NCBI GenBank assembly: GCA_015501585.1
Contig: JADNRY010000388.1
Location: forward strand, 1 to 57,334
Source of the DNA: Rhodocollybia butyracea
Taxonomy: Eukaryota; Basidiomycota; Agaricomycetes; Agaricales; Omphalotaceae
Reading direction: 5' to 3'
DNA length: 57,334 nt
Position numbers and translations under genes: made by a program. Each line of letters starts with the position of its first letter. Within the stretch, counting starts at the first letter, position 1. Shown here in pieces: positions 1 through 11,455 of this stretch. The notes under the pieces are model-generated. The model searched no databases. It was not told where the DNA came from and worked only from the letters and a program-made list of their open reading frames with translations.

Positions 1-303
1 GCTGTAGCACTCCCCGGTGCGATGCGAAGAAATTAGCACCAAGGAAATGACGGTAATCGGCCTCAGATGGGTCCCCAGGAGTGGGTGCATCTGGGTCTAT
101 CACGGCAACGACAAAAGGGCCTTTCCTGCGTTACCCCTGATCGCATACGAGGGAGGTCCGGCAGTATCTGAATATACACCGGTATGAAAAACAAATACGA
201 ATTGAACAGGTCTAAGCGAATTCTTACCATTAAGGGGAACGTGGATACCTGCATGAAGAATGATGTCTCTGGCATTGGGCTCAGAAGAGTCACTTCCAGA
301 AGG
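1..303 (-). CDS. PEBP-like protein (phosphatidylethanolamine-binding family), 5' part, cut by window edge and frameshifted
   Basis: Read on the minus strand, an exon ending near 228 (HAGIHVPLN) joins across a GT..AG intron (about 168-227) to DTAGPPSYAIRGNAGK. This is followed, one base out of frame near 115-122, by GPFVVAVIDPDAPTPGD and DYRHFLGANF. The DPDAP block and the following RHFLG block are the PEBP signature; members bind phospholipid head groups or inhibit carboxypeptidase Y or kinases. The gene continues past position 1, and its first exon is not resolved. The frameshift lies in a short A/G run, so it may be a real lesion or an assembly error. It is the left neighbour of the transposon at 1137 and is transcribed away from it. 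Confidence 0.6.
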
Positions 304-1136
304 ACAGTGGGTTGAAAGTGATGAAGATATCTTCAGGAATCTAGTGGGACCTCTAAGAATGGGGGAAATGGAGAGCGAGCGAAGTATGCTTACGTTCACC
401 TCCTCAAACGCGCCTTCACCGCAGCCAAGTTAGTATCTTGAGCGCTGGTCACAACGGATGAAGCGACCAAAAGTAAAAGACGTGTTATGCGGTAAAATGC
501 ATGTCTGAAGTGTGTATATCTGAGAGATAATAAATTCTGGTAGATTCAAGGTGTCCTTATATACCTCGCAAAGATATTCACAAATGACGCTGAGAGGTTT
601 CTCGTCTTGACCCAGGTTAGAGTTGGAATCGTTTTTACCTGGGAGAACAAGCTCCTGCTGCTCCTCGAGGAGCAAGGTAGAACTGTCGCGCAATTCCGAT
701 GAAAGATACACCGTTCACCCCCAGGACAGACCTATACTGATATCCTCGTGCGTCTTCTCCAGTAGGCAACTAGCTTACTGGCTCTCGTCTCCAAACATAA
801 ATTCTACAAGCCGAGGGTTGGTGCCGAGCATATGATGCGGAACTTACGACTCTAAATTTAGGATCATCGCTACTATTTACGTTTGACAGCACCCGGAGTG
901 TGGTCACTGGCGATAGATGCAGACATTTTATTTCCTTGTTTTGTTATTTTGTTTTTTCGGACTAGCAGGGATGGCCTTTCGTCTCTCCCTTCTTTGTAAG
1001 TTAATCCTACGTCGGAGACGATTAATCGACCTAGAAGAACCAAACCTGTTAGGGGCCTTACAGTCAGATAGAAGTGCAATGTGTCAGAGGTGACAGATGG
1101 AAAAACTCGCAATCCATCTCCTCAACATGGCATTTG
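304..1136. other. No recognised gene
   Basis: A minus-strand open frame at 430-711 (93 codons) lies upstream of the PEBP-like gene but matches nothing I recognise; it could be leader sequence or noise. The left end of the KDZ transposon follows directly. Confidence 0.4.
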
Positions 1137-1390
1137 TCACCTCAACATCACAACACCTAGTTGATGTAGACATGCCAAGAGGGGTGGGGTGTGGCATTGA
1201 TGTAGCAATCAATTGTCTCAATTCCCCACACTGCCAATAAAAGGGCTAATATTGTGAGTTAGATACAAATAAAGAAGGAGTCTAGCCAGAGCGAAATAGA
1301 CCATCAAGTGACCACCGGCAGACTTTCGCTATGCCGGCTACCGTTACTCATCCCGCCTCTCAGCGCTACTGCGCCTATATGTCATTACAT
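1137..1390 (+). repeat. Left terminal inverted repeat of the KDZ transposon
   Basis: 254 bp matching the reverse complement of 11456-11710 with one single-base length difference (CCCC here, five bases on the other side). Similarity continues more weakly to about 1435 with small indels. Confidence 0.97.
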
Positions 1391-1506
1391 TTCTAATGTC
1401 CGCGCCGCCTCTCTGGCGCTACGCTTGACGTTTTACTTCAGATTTTTATAAAGAAATTTTTCGTCGCATATTTAGATACAAAAAACGCTACTACGAAACA
1501 CTATAC

Positions 1507-3181
1507 TCAGGTACTGCCTGAGGGTTGGGCTGGTTCACCGCTGCCTGCCTCGCCGTTGACTCCTGTACGCCTTTTCTTTCGCGGCACGCCAGCATCCTTT
1601 CTCTGCTTTCGCTTCCTCTCCTTAGCATGAACCACTTTTCCGTCGACGCCAGATACAGCGTATGAATTTACGAAACCATCCGGAGCACGCCCCGCGCCAG
1701 CATGAGAAGAGGCTGCAAGTGAAGCCCCGCCAGGAGCAAGGCTGGGCGACGTCACTGCTGAAGCTGGGGTGGGGTTTGATAGGTCAGTCGGGGACAGTCT
1801 GAACCTGGGGCTCCGTGTTCTTGCGCCGGAGACGCTCGCCCTTCGTCGTTGCTTCTTCTGGTAACCTCCGGTCCTTTGGCGCCATTCGCCTCCCAGTCTT
1901 CGAATTGGGAAGTTGTCATCTTATAGAAATGCGCTGTACCTGTGTTCCAGGCGTTGGTGAGTAGCTGAACTTCGGCGGAGGTTGCCAGGTCGCTAGGGCT
2001 TTTGAAAGTGTCCAGCGGCCAATTCTTGATGCGGACTCGAAACTTCGGGTGATATGCTCGGCGAAGTTTGTATACATCATGCGAGGCACTTTCTGTTTTC
2101 CTACGCACTCATCTGTGCACAGTTAGCGTAAGCCATGGTTGAAGACGCGTTGAACTCACCCAACTTAGACTTGATGAGCGCAGCCACTTCCTTCTTCTGT
2201 GATAGAAGGCGTTGCGCATGGTTTTGTACGATGCCTTTGCAAAGTGGTAAGCTCGCCTACCACTTGTACTATTCGTTGGCACTCACCTTGGACTCCCGAT
2301 ATCATGTAACCCTCTAACTTCCTTGCAAAATCCTCACCGGATATCTTCAACCCCAAGTTCAGGAACTCATCCACTCGCTCACTAGTTGTGCAAACCAGGG
2401 GAACATTGTAGTGTGCAAGGTTGGAGCGTACCACAACCAAGAACGCTTCATTGCCAGTACGCATGGTTAACCTGTCCAGCTGCTTCCTTTGTTAGTTACA
2501 GTTTACCAGCCAACGACTTAAAAATGCACTTACCTCTTGAGATATATTGTCAAATGTCGAGCGCGTGTCATGGAAAGCAGCCAGCGCAACATTATGGCGT
2601 CCAATAGTACGGTTCTCCCTCTGATCTTGTAAAACCTTCAGCCGGTCCTCTGTGAGTTGGATTTGTTCTTCTGTAGTCAGCTTGGCCCAACTAGCTGAAA
2701 TTTCCCCCATACACTCGTGAATCTTCCTTCGCGGCTCGCCGTCTACAAATTCTAGCGTTACCTGTAAGTAAATGCTAAGTGCCTGCTTGAGAATCACAGA
2801 CCTTTATTGATTCTCTCCATTTCGAGACTGACAAACGCATTGAATCGCCCAGCTTTTTTCTTCTTTGCGTTCAAGCGGGGGACTTGGAAAATGTCATCCC
2901 ATGATGTGTCGGACAGAGTGTTTTCCAATCCGCTCGCGAATCTCTGAGGCCTTCTCCTGAACTAAGCCTTGCACCTCCTGAATGAGTGTGCGGTATAGTT
3001 CTTTTTCTTCATTCTGTCTCTTTCTTCGGGCAGCCTTTTCGACAGAGGTGAGCTTCAGCGCCGCTGCACGCCTCTTGACGCGATTACCGCCATGGCTTTC
3101 GTTGCGACAGGCCTTGAACTCGTGCTGCTGCAAGAAGCGGTCATACCCGCGAGATGTTGTTTTCGTTCGGCCTCGAGCCAT
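1507..3181 (-). CDS. Transposon accessory protein A (basic, coiled; unknown function)
   Basis: A spliced minus-strand gene starting at ATG 3181 (MARGRTKTTSRGYDRF). A Lys/Arg/Glu-rich N-terminus is followed by WDDIFQVPRLNAKKKKAGRF, a helical segment (TEEQIQLTEDRLKVLQDQRE), the block FLVVVRSNLAHYNVPLV..ERVDEFLNLGLKIS, then YMISGVQ spliced to GIVQNHAQRLLSQKKEV. Next comes FRVRIKNWPLDTFKSPSDL..EVQLLTNAWNTGTAHFYKMT. The tail is rich in basic clusters that look like nuclear signals. To reach the tail that ends at 1507, the frame must change once between about 1845 and 1930; without it the protein stops at 1752. From memory this resembles a lineage-expanded family of mushroom proteins found beside KDZ transposases; that link is inference. 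No catalytic motif seen. Confidence 0.65.
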
Positions 3182-3278
3182 GCTGGTCTGGTTTCAATTC
3201 AAAAATTTCAAACGATAAAATATTGAATCTGCTATTTGAAAAAGAAATATACGACAAAACACATCATGCAGGGCTAAA

Positions 3279-4251
3279 CTAGTTTTCAGAGTCAGACGAT
3301 TGGGCGCCGTGGTACAAATCCCAGACCCAGAGACACTGGTTGTATGTCAGAGCCTCCTCATACTCGTCGTTGAGGCGGTAGGCAAAGTCATCTCGGTTTT
3401 CAGCTAGTAGAAGAAGTTCTTCGACACGCTCAACGTCAGCCCGAGCCCACCCGAATACACGCAAGAACTGGCGGCCCCACTCCACTCCCCTCAGTGGCCC
3501 GTGTGCCGTAGCCGAGAGGTCGGGTGTCTCTTGCTTGCCTTTCCCCTTGCCCTTTTTCCTCGCTGACAGTGTTGGGCTTCCCTCATTGACGTTGCATTTA
3601 GAATCCTGGGCTACAAAGCAGTTAGAACTTATGTCTATAAGTAAAGATTGTACGCACAGCCAAAGTTTAAGCTGGACGCTCGGAGAATAGATTACACACC
3701 AGGGGAACCTACATGCGCATTGGCGTGCTCAGTGCACTCGAAGAAGCCGGACTGGTGTGTAGAGCGGAAAGGAAATTGTGATGCAGTATTGGCCGGACCA
3801 TTTGTCGTGTTGGGAAGCACAGTACCTCTGACATTTCTGGCACCAATGGGGTCCCGGCTGGGGTATATTCATACACCATGCCTTCAGGATCTTCGCTGTG
3901 CCAAGCATTGCGGCAAATGCTTCAGGAAGTGACCTAAAGCAAAAGCCCGTCGGTACTGAACCTTTGGCTCGCGATCCATCGTGGAAAAAGCTTCTGCTCT
4001 GCAGTATAGAATTAGTTACTGATCACAGCGATAACATATTGACATATGGTACTTACGTGCTGAAGTAGATACCAGCATTGCGTCCATGGGACACAAACCA
4101 GAACAAGCCCATCGGGACTTTCCCCAACTTGTGCAACCGCCGTATGAAACAACGCACTGCTCAAAAAGTCGTTTGCAAACTGCGTAGGCGGCAGCGTGTA
4201 GTGGGTTCCCACCCAAGGCTGCAAGCCAAGAAAGCTGTAGCTTGAGCCTCG
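3279..4251 (-). CDS. Transposon accessory protein B with a Cys cluster (unknown function)
   Basis: Minus-strand spliced gene. One exon reads SFLGLQPWVGTHYTLPPTQF..DGLVLVCVPWTQCWYLLQH and splices (GTAAGT..CAG) in frame to SRSFFHDGSRAKGSVPTGF..AWCMNIPQPGPHWCQKCQR, YCASQHDKWSGQYC. A last intron of about 125 bp leads to DSKCNVNEG, a KKGKGKGK stretch and the C-terminus FGWARADVERVEELLLL..DLYHGAQSSDSEN. The CxxCxxxYC..C cluster recalls half of a MYND-type zinc finger, but the full ligand set is absent. The first exon is unresolved; 4251 is a likely acceptor. The TET/JBP gene diverges from the same intergenic region, so a shared promoter is plausible. Confidence 0.55.
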
Positions 4252-4944
4252 CTATTGTCTGAATTGCCATGGCAGGGCAGGAGTGTTAAAAACCGTTGGT
4301 TCGAAATTAAGCAAAGCAATAGTGCGACAGCTCTGAATTCACCAACATAGACGTGTTACAAGCCAGGCGTGGAGTGCGGCCAGGAATACCTAAAAAAAAC
4401 GTAGCGACTCCGGGATTTATTGGATGCTTGATTTTTCGACATGGTGGGAAGTGTGAAGGACGCCATCGATAACCAATGCTGCCATTATATACCCACCAAA
4501 TCTCTGGGAATTTCCAATATTTGATCACGGATAACGCCCGGGCCGCAGATCAGTCCCAACCTTCCAACCACCATGAAGTTCAAACTCAAACTGCGCAACA
4601 GTAAGTCTTTGTTCTCGTTTCTTTTATTCGCAAACGCTGCATTGGAGGTAGTCGTTGGAGATTCCTGCCCTTTGCTTTTTGAGTACCCGCGCCACGGGAA
4701 TTCGAACCGATAAAGAAGCAGAGCCTCCACCTTCTTGCCTTTGGGGGCGCGTTTGTGCGAGTTTCATGCCTGGACACGCGTACTGCAGCCTCTCTTGTGT
4801 ACCCACGCAATGGGAATCGAGAGTAGGGTTACAAGAGCATGTTTAGCCGCGTCAGCCTTCAAAGCTTCACCATCTAACCAGCCACCCACTAACCAGCCGC
4901 CTAGATGTTTCTCAGTCACTTGGAATCTCAGCCTACCTGCTGGA

Positions 4945-6096
4945 ATGCGAGTTCGACTATTCCTCAGCACTTCTCCACGCGATCAAACTCGAGGGCGCAT
5001 TTTTGACTACTTAGACGATGGCGACCCTGACTATGGGCCTCTCGCCCAGCAATCACCTCTCTCTTCGGCTCATTCGTCGCCTCTTTCTACTTCTCCGCCT
5101 TCGCCGATGCTACTCAAGACCATGCTGCCCTCCGAACCTAACACCATGCAGGATTCGCCAAAGAAGCCGCTGACAAAGAAGCAGAAAAGAAAGCAGGAGC
5201 GAGGGAAGGAGAGAAGTAAGAGATGTAGGAAGAAACGCAGACAAGACGCGCCGCAAAAGACTGCCGAAGACATCCCTGCACGTAAAAATCCCACTCATCG
5301 CTTTGTTCCCAACAACGCCGCCTTCCAAGTATCTTTTTCGTTGGACGGCGATGCCCCCATTGCCTCAACTGCCTACGTCGGGCTTTGGGATGAAGGAATT
5401 ACGGGAGGTCAAGAAGCACCAACGCTTAAGGTGTTGATTGCACAAGGGTTTAGCGTGATAAAAGCACAGCCTGGGTGAGCAGTGTCTTGTGTTGTGTGAT
5501 AAAAGGCTGCTGACTCCCCTTGAGCGCAACCGTTCCCTTAGCTGACACCGAACGTCGAGTATTCGGAGTCATTGTGTACCCCGACAACCCATCCTTAGCA
5601 AAATGTGCAGAAGACGCTGCGGAACTTCTTAGGGACAGCCGACAGCATGTTTCGTTTACCGCAAAGCAGCGTAATAGTCGCCGTGGACACTTCGGACAGC
5701 TTAACGTCGGCCTAGCTCACGGTGGGGGACGTCTGGTGAGCAGCACCCTTTATACTTTGTACCGCCCCATCTTACTCCTTGGCTTTCAGAGGCCCGATAA
5801 CATCGCAAACACTGATGAAAATGCCGTCTTGGACAGGCTCTCTCGCTGCGATCTCTTCGGGAGTTTGTTGACACGGCAATACGGCTATAGCTCAACGCGA
5901 GACTCGATATTCCTTTACGCAGTACTCATCTGGAGGGAATTTTCGGTGGGTGGATCGTGGATTTCAGACAGAGGATAGGTACAAGGCTACAAGAACTGCG
6001 GAGGAGGCAAAAGTGGAAGAAGTTCGTAAAGTTGGCCGTTGGGAGATGGGTTTAAGCTTGCTTTGTACTCTCGATGAGCTCGGACTCCATACGTAG
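4945..6096 (+). pseudogene. TET/JBP 2-oxoglutarate/Fe(II) dioxygenase gene with its catalytic middle deleted
   Basis: The N-terminal half has DYLDDGDPDYGPL, a very basic stretch (KKPLTKKQKRKQERGKERSK), then two clean introns leading to VFGVIVYPDNP, FTAKQRNSRRGHFGQLNVGL and GGGRLRPDNIANTD. This is the conserved lead-in to the fungal TET/JBP core. After LSRCDLF (about 5860) the sequence jumps, in another frame, to HGNTAIAQRETRYSFTQYSS, GGNFRWVDRGFQTED, the block that normally ends the dioxygenase core. The HxD iron-binding region and roughly 100-150 residues between are missing, with a stop in the C-terminal frame just before that His. Intact members oxidise 5-methylcytosine or thymine in DNA. 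The product here should be inactive. Start at ATG 4945 is a guess; an extra 5' exon is possible. Confidence 0.85.
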
Positions 6097-7056
6097 CTAA
6101 AAAACCTCTACCCACAATAAAATTTTATGATTCCCCGCACTTGAACAAGTCGTGAACGAGCTTAAACGCTCCTGAGGCAGGGACGGCCCGTAATCCCGAG
6201 ACTTGAGCTCATCATTTGTAACGTTGAGGAGAGTCGATCTACAATACATTTTAAGGTTCTTACTCTGTGAATGTGTTTATATAGGTGTAATTATGTCCTG
6301 TAAGTATTTTTATGCTCATCGTACAGTTTACAAAGTAGTTACGGTTGATTCGACGTTTAAGACAAACCCAAGCTGTGAAACAGCATGGTTCTTAACCCAA
6401 CTCCCAGCCATAAAAATTGACCATAATAAAAAATGGCACTTCCCTATAGAGAAACATGAGTAGACTATGACTGCACCAAAACGTGTGCTTTTGGCGAACT
6501 TGCGCTCTAGGAAATGCCCCCGAAAACCCAGTTTTCTCGAAATCTCAGGTAGCTTACTCAAATGTTCTCTTTATATGGGGACTGGTAGAGCTGGATTTAA
6601 GGTACAGTCAGCTATATGGTATTGATGATAGTGGACTCGCATACTGTTCTGCTTTGCAGGAGCAGCTCTGCTGTACATGCAGCTTTAGGCCCTTTTAACG
6701 TGTAGGGAGGCCCAAATAAAGCTTTAAATGAAAATATGCCTCAGAAAGGTAAAGAATATATCTATTCACGTATTAGAAGCTATGCGCCTGCATCCCATGG
6801 CCCATGGACTTTAATTATACCAAAGGCGCATGAAAGTACGCATGCCGACACAGGTGGGCGGGCGGTCCTACTAAGTTTCCCACGGCACCTTCGTACTTCT
6901 CAGCCGATTATTCGTTCAGTAGTACACCGGTATAAGTTTGTAGCTACTATTTCCAGTGGGCTTTCGAAGCCATAAGGCCAAAATTTCAAGCCGTCGGGCA
7001 AGGAAGTTTGTGAGCTCAAGAGAATAACATTGTACATAACAAGATACGCGTATCTA
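6097..7056. other. Non-coding interior of the KDZ element
   Basis: Between the 3' ends of the TET/JBP remnant and accessory gene C, which point at each other. AT-rich with no recognised gene. Confidence 0.5.
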
Positions 7057-7670
7057 CTAAGCCGTACAGGAGGGCAAGCATTCGTGAATCTCCGACGTAG
7101 GGGCGTTCAGTCGGTACCACTGAGGTTGTGGCCCAAGCAGTATCGAGGGCCTTTTCCCTGTCCAAATGAATTTTCCTGTTACTTTACACTGCTCCAGCTT
7201 GCCCACTTTCCATTTCCCTCCAGGCAGGTGTTGTTCGTACCGTCCCTTCCAAACGTATTCACCAGTCAGTGGGCATTTATCAAGTAGCCTCGCCGCTTTC
7301 ACCTCTCCATCCCACTGCCAAGCGTCGTCAGGATCCAATTCTTTGGAGCACACCTTGGCTCTTGCTGCTGCCTTTGCTGTAGCTTCTTGTTTGCTAGCGC
7401 GCGGGACTTAAGAATAAGTTCAAGTGAGTGTTTGATACGTTTACGCACCGTTTAAGTTCATTAGCTTGCCTGACTAGCTCCCGTTCCTCTTGTTGCTGAA
7501 GGTATCGTTGTTGCTCTTCTCTGCCGCATTCAAGTCAGCAGAGAGCAGTGTTAAGAAAAGTAACTGGCTTACAGCTCCTCCTCGTCATCTTCACTTTGAG
7601 GTTGAAAATACTCGTCGAGAATTTCCTTCATCTCCCAGAAGTCCTTCTTGACTTTCAGCGGTGCGGACAT
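7057..7670 (-). CDS. Transposon accessory protein C (168 aa, coiled coil plus Trp-rich tail)
   Basis: Three exons (7573-7670, 7449-7520, 7057-7393) join in frame at GT..AG sites to 507 nt. The protein starts MSAPLKVKKDFWEMKEILDE, continues with an acidic patch and a Gln/Glu-rich helix (EEQQRYLQQQEERELVRQ) of coiled-coil type. It ends in a compact domain with paired motifs: LLDKCPLTGEYVWKGRYEQH and LEQCKVTGKFIWTGKRPS. The repeated C-x-TG-x-(F/V)-W-x-G pattern suggests two structural repeats. It lies just downstream of the transposase on the same strand. Function unknown; a helper of transposition is a guess from position. The reading is clean, with no lesion. Confidence 0.65.
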
Positions 7671-7865
7671 TCTCAAGAAAAAGTTGAAGTGAGGTGAGAA
7701 GCGAAACTTGTGAGCTGTAGCTCGCAATTCATCATTCAATGTGAAGAACCTGATATACTTACAATCAATGATTTCTTGATTGTTTGAGTGTTCATATTCT
7801 ACGTCTTTGAAATTGAATCTAGATTGCTCAAAAGTAGCGAGATGAGAACATAGGGATTTAAGCAG

Positions 7866-10800
7866 CTACAGCGAAAGATTAACAACAAAATCAACTACAC
7901 GTTCCATAGTGTCCACAAATTCATCGTCATCTTCTACAGGGCCCTCCTCATCCGACTGATCCTCTGAAAACTGTGGCGGCCGTTGCGCAGGTGCAGGAGA
8001 GGGTGGGGGTTGCACTGTTGGAGCATCAGAGGCCATGTTTGTCGGATCAACACTTTCCCCAGGTGAGGGTGTCCCTGTAAAACCGGGTAGCTCGTATGTA
8101 GCCTGGATGCGAGCAAGGAGGAGCTTGTTGACTTGGCGGCGGGAAGAAATATAGCTGAGAACAGGGCCATACTTCATAGTCCCCTTCACTCGTGTGAGTG
8201 TCGCTTCAAACTGATGTTCTTCATCGAGGATTGAGGTGTGGAGGCGACGGATCTCAATGTTGCACCGCACAATTTCTTCGCGTGCTCGGGCCACCTTGTG
8301 AAGGCGATTCATCAACTCTCGATATAATGGCCGAGCCCAGCGTTCCTCTAAGACATTGTGCCGAGTTTCTCGCAGAATATCAAACTGATCGATGAATGAA
8401 AAATGGGTGACCTTGGTCCAATCCAACGTGTCGCGAGGTGGGTCCATAGCTAGAGCATACTTGTTGTATTCCTTCACTGCCTTTCGAATGGCCTTGGCGC
8501 GGCGTTGTAGTCCAGACGCGATGTGGGTCCTCATTTTGTAACCTAAGTAGTTTGTAAAACATTAGGTAGTTGGGGTTAATAGACAATGTATGACACACCT
8601 GTGCCCGAAAGGTTCAACTTATGCATCTCGAAAAGTCGTTTGACAACAAGTAAGTGCAGATTCTCGAGAGCTTGGCGATATTTTTGCTCATTCGTATACT
8701 GCAGCGCTGCTTTGTACTCCGGAGTCAGAGGGTCCCAACGGCGAGTGATATCCATGGCGACTTCCTTCTGCGTGACTTCCCAGAGAACTTTGCTATGCTG
8801 TTCCATGAGATATCGACGTCGAGTTTCAGCCTTGCGAGTCTGTGAGAGGTTGGTGTTGTACGACGCTCCCGGGGGTAGCAGTTCGAAGGATTCACGGTCT
8901 TGGATGTTGAATGAGGAGCGCAGACGCTCTAGCGATGCTCTGTCAAAATAAAATCAGGACAGCGTTAACAAAACAGACAATTTACTCACTCAAGTTCCCT
9001 CAGTTTTTGTAAAAGTTCCACATACTCAACGCCGTTCACATCTTCAATGCTCTCCTTTCCTAATTCTTCGAAACAACGGCGTTGCTCCCCCCATAAATCC
9101 TCGAGTTCGTCCTCAGTAAGGTTCAGCTGTGAAAGGTCGTGTGCGAGTTCGACAGCATCTTTTTCGAGAACTGTAAGTGCTTGGCGGTAGTTGTTGTACA
9201 GCATTGTTGCCACGTTGGCGTATTTGTCTCGGTCCCACTGCTGAAAGTATAAGTCGATGAAAACCCGTCGGCGGTAGGGGGACATGTAACGAGTCACTGA
9301 AGCCAGTTGATTTGAGAGAGCGAAGATGCGTTCCAGAGTTTCGAGGTCCTCGAGGCCCATCCCTTTGATGTGGGTAGGGTGAAAAAACTGTTGACAGAAA
9401 GCGTTGTGGCTATAGCCATGGAACGCATTGACGCAAAAGCGACAACGCTTCGCTTGGAATGGCTCATTAAGCGACGTTTTTGCTACCGTTTCGGAGAAGC
9501 TGCAGCCAATGTCGTACCCAACAATGAACTGCTCGTCGTCAAAGACCTGGAGCGCCTTGGCAACAATGGAAAGGGGGTACTTAGCACTATACACTGAAAC
9601 ATTAGTTGGGCTCTGCAGAAGAAAGGAATGCCTACAGTTCGCCACTACGAATGATATCAGCGAGCCACAGAATGAACCCATGGCGGCAAGCACTTGCAAA
9701 AATTCCGCACTCATGGAAGCCATCCCACGTTCGCTTCTTCGCCGATTCTGTATCTGCTGCCTTCCAGTTATTGGTGCAGCGCCGAAGTTCGGATTCTACA
9801 TCTTGGCCGTCCGTCGGATCTCCTTCGTTAGTGCCTGCTCCAATGTCTTCATCTTCACTGCCACTATCCGCATCATTGATGGGGCGCTCAGGTTTATCGC
9901 TTCGGCTAGGAACTTCATCAGCGTACTGGTTGACAAACTCTTCACTGAGGAAGTAGTCGCTGTCGCCAAAGACTCGTGCATCTGCCGTTTGGCGTCCGCC
10001 AGTAGTTACCATTCGCTTCAGAGAGTTGTTACCGTCGACAACAAACATCCGTGAGAATTCCATGGGCTGTTCATCCTTGAGCTGTTATTGAAAATGAGCG
10101 ACTTGCAAGTGGAAGTTGAAGCTACGCTCACCTTGTAGTTGCAGGGTGGGCAACTGTGCAGAACCCGATAGTTGTCAGTGTCCCGGCCCAGCTCGTGAGC
10201 TACATGGCGGTCGACATTTCGTTTGAGGATGATGTAAATGTCGAACGCGTCTGAAATTGCTGTTCGGTAGCCTCGGCGATACGGTATCTGCGTTACTTGT
10301 TAGCACAAGTAGCAGCGGGGAAGCTATAAGGTTGATACCGAAAGTAAGCTGCAGACTACCTTGGTGAATGCTTCAACACTGAAGGACGGCCGGAAGAGTC
10401 GGATAGTGTAGAGAAATTCCAGAGTACGTAGTGAAATTGCAAGCGACGGTGTATGAGGCGTAGCACCGAGGAACCCAGCTTTGACAAGGGCAACTGCGCC
10501 TTCCATTGTTGACTCACGAGGGATCACTGCAACTCGTGCTAGGTTATGTATGTCAATGATATCTATGTCGAAATCATACCCGTCCACGGCGGGAGTAACG
10601 TTGGGATCACTGTATGTGATGATTTGAGGCAGGTCCGCGTTGTTGTATTTCCACTCGATATAGGCCTCGGTGAGAGCGGGAATAAGTGGCTCCCAGGATG
10701 CATTGAGTCTCCGAATACGATTGGCCCAGGTCCGTCCATCCTTTGCCTTACGATGTTTGCCAGTGCGGTATCGATGGAAATTTCTGCTTGGCGTCAGGTA

Positions 10801-11252
10801 TAAAAACTTTTGAGGAGAACAAGTACTCACTGGTTCGCTACCCAAGCAGCCATATCAAATTGAATGTCGAGGGCCTGTTGAACACCTTGTCCTTGTCCTT
10901 GTCCTCCGTCTTCCTCATCGCTATCCCCAGTGTTGCCCATGCCCATGGCTTCAAACCCAAAGTCACCAGAGGTCCCTGTTAAAAGCTCGTCCTGTGTGCC
11001 GCTGTTATCGCCCGAAAGGTCACGGAGAAGGTGAAGAGACTCGGGTCCAAGGCCTAAAGGCAGAGTAAGACAAGAGCATTCATAAAAAAAATCAAGAGAC
11101 ACACCTTGCGCCGCACGAGCGAATCGCTGTTGAATGGCGTCTCGTTTCGCGGCCAATGCCTTAGGCCCAAGTATTGAAGATGTCATCGGCCCTCCAAATC
11201 TTCCGTGACCAACGTATGACCGCACCGCTCCATTGCGGCGACTCCGACCCAT
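7866..11252 (-). CDS. KDZ-family DDE transposase
   Basis: Multi-exon minus-strand gene from ATG 11252 (MGRSRRNGAVRSYVGHGRFG) to TAG 7866. Landmarks in order: an acidic, Gly/Gln-rich N-terminal region; WANRIRRLNASWEPLIPALT (10.7 kb); HSCPPCNYK (10.15 kb); FVVDGNNSLKR, holding the first candidate catalytic Asp (about 10035); CRHGFILWLADIIRSGEL, which splices to YPLSIVAKALQ; GYDIGCSF with the second Asp (about 9511); FHGYSHNAFCQQFF; HIKGMGLEDLETLERIF with candidate acidic residues; and the long C-terminal part LENLHLLVVKRLFEMHKLNL, RTHIASGLQRRAKAIRKAV, DWTKVTHFSFIDQFDILR. The tail is Pro-rich then acidic. All exons join in frame without lesions, so the enzyme could be active. It would cut and paste this element and related ones in the nucleus. 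Confidence 0.9.
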
Positions 11253-11455
11253 GCTGCGTAGTGTTTTATTGCAAGTTACTTTCAGTCACAACACCATGAA
11301 ATGTTATAAGAGATTTATTGCCTGGACCTAGTACAGGTAAAGCAACACTGAGTAATGAATGCAGCGGCAGCGTTAACAACGTCTGACTGTAGCGAGATGA
11401 AGAAACCAGCAAGACATTTAGCGCCGTACGCGCGCGCGGACAAGTATTAGAATTT

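Noticed and set aside
430..711. 93-codon minus-strand frame as a gene
   Set aside because: No motifs, no clear splice partners, and length is within chance.
3690..3860. Complete MYND zinc finger in accessory protein B
   Set aside because: Only part of the Cys/His ligand pattern is present.
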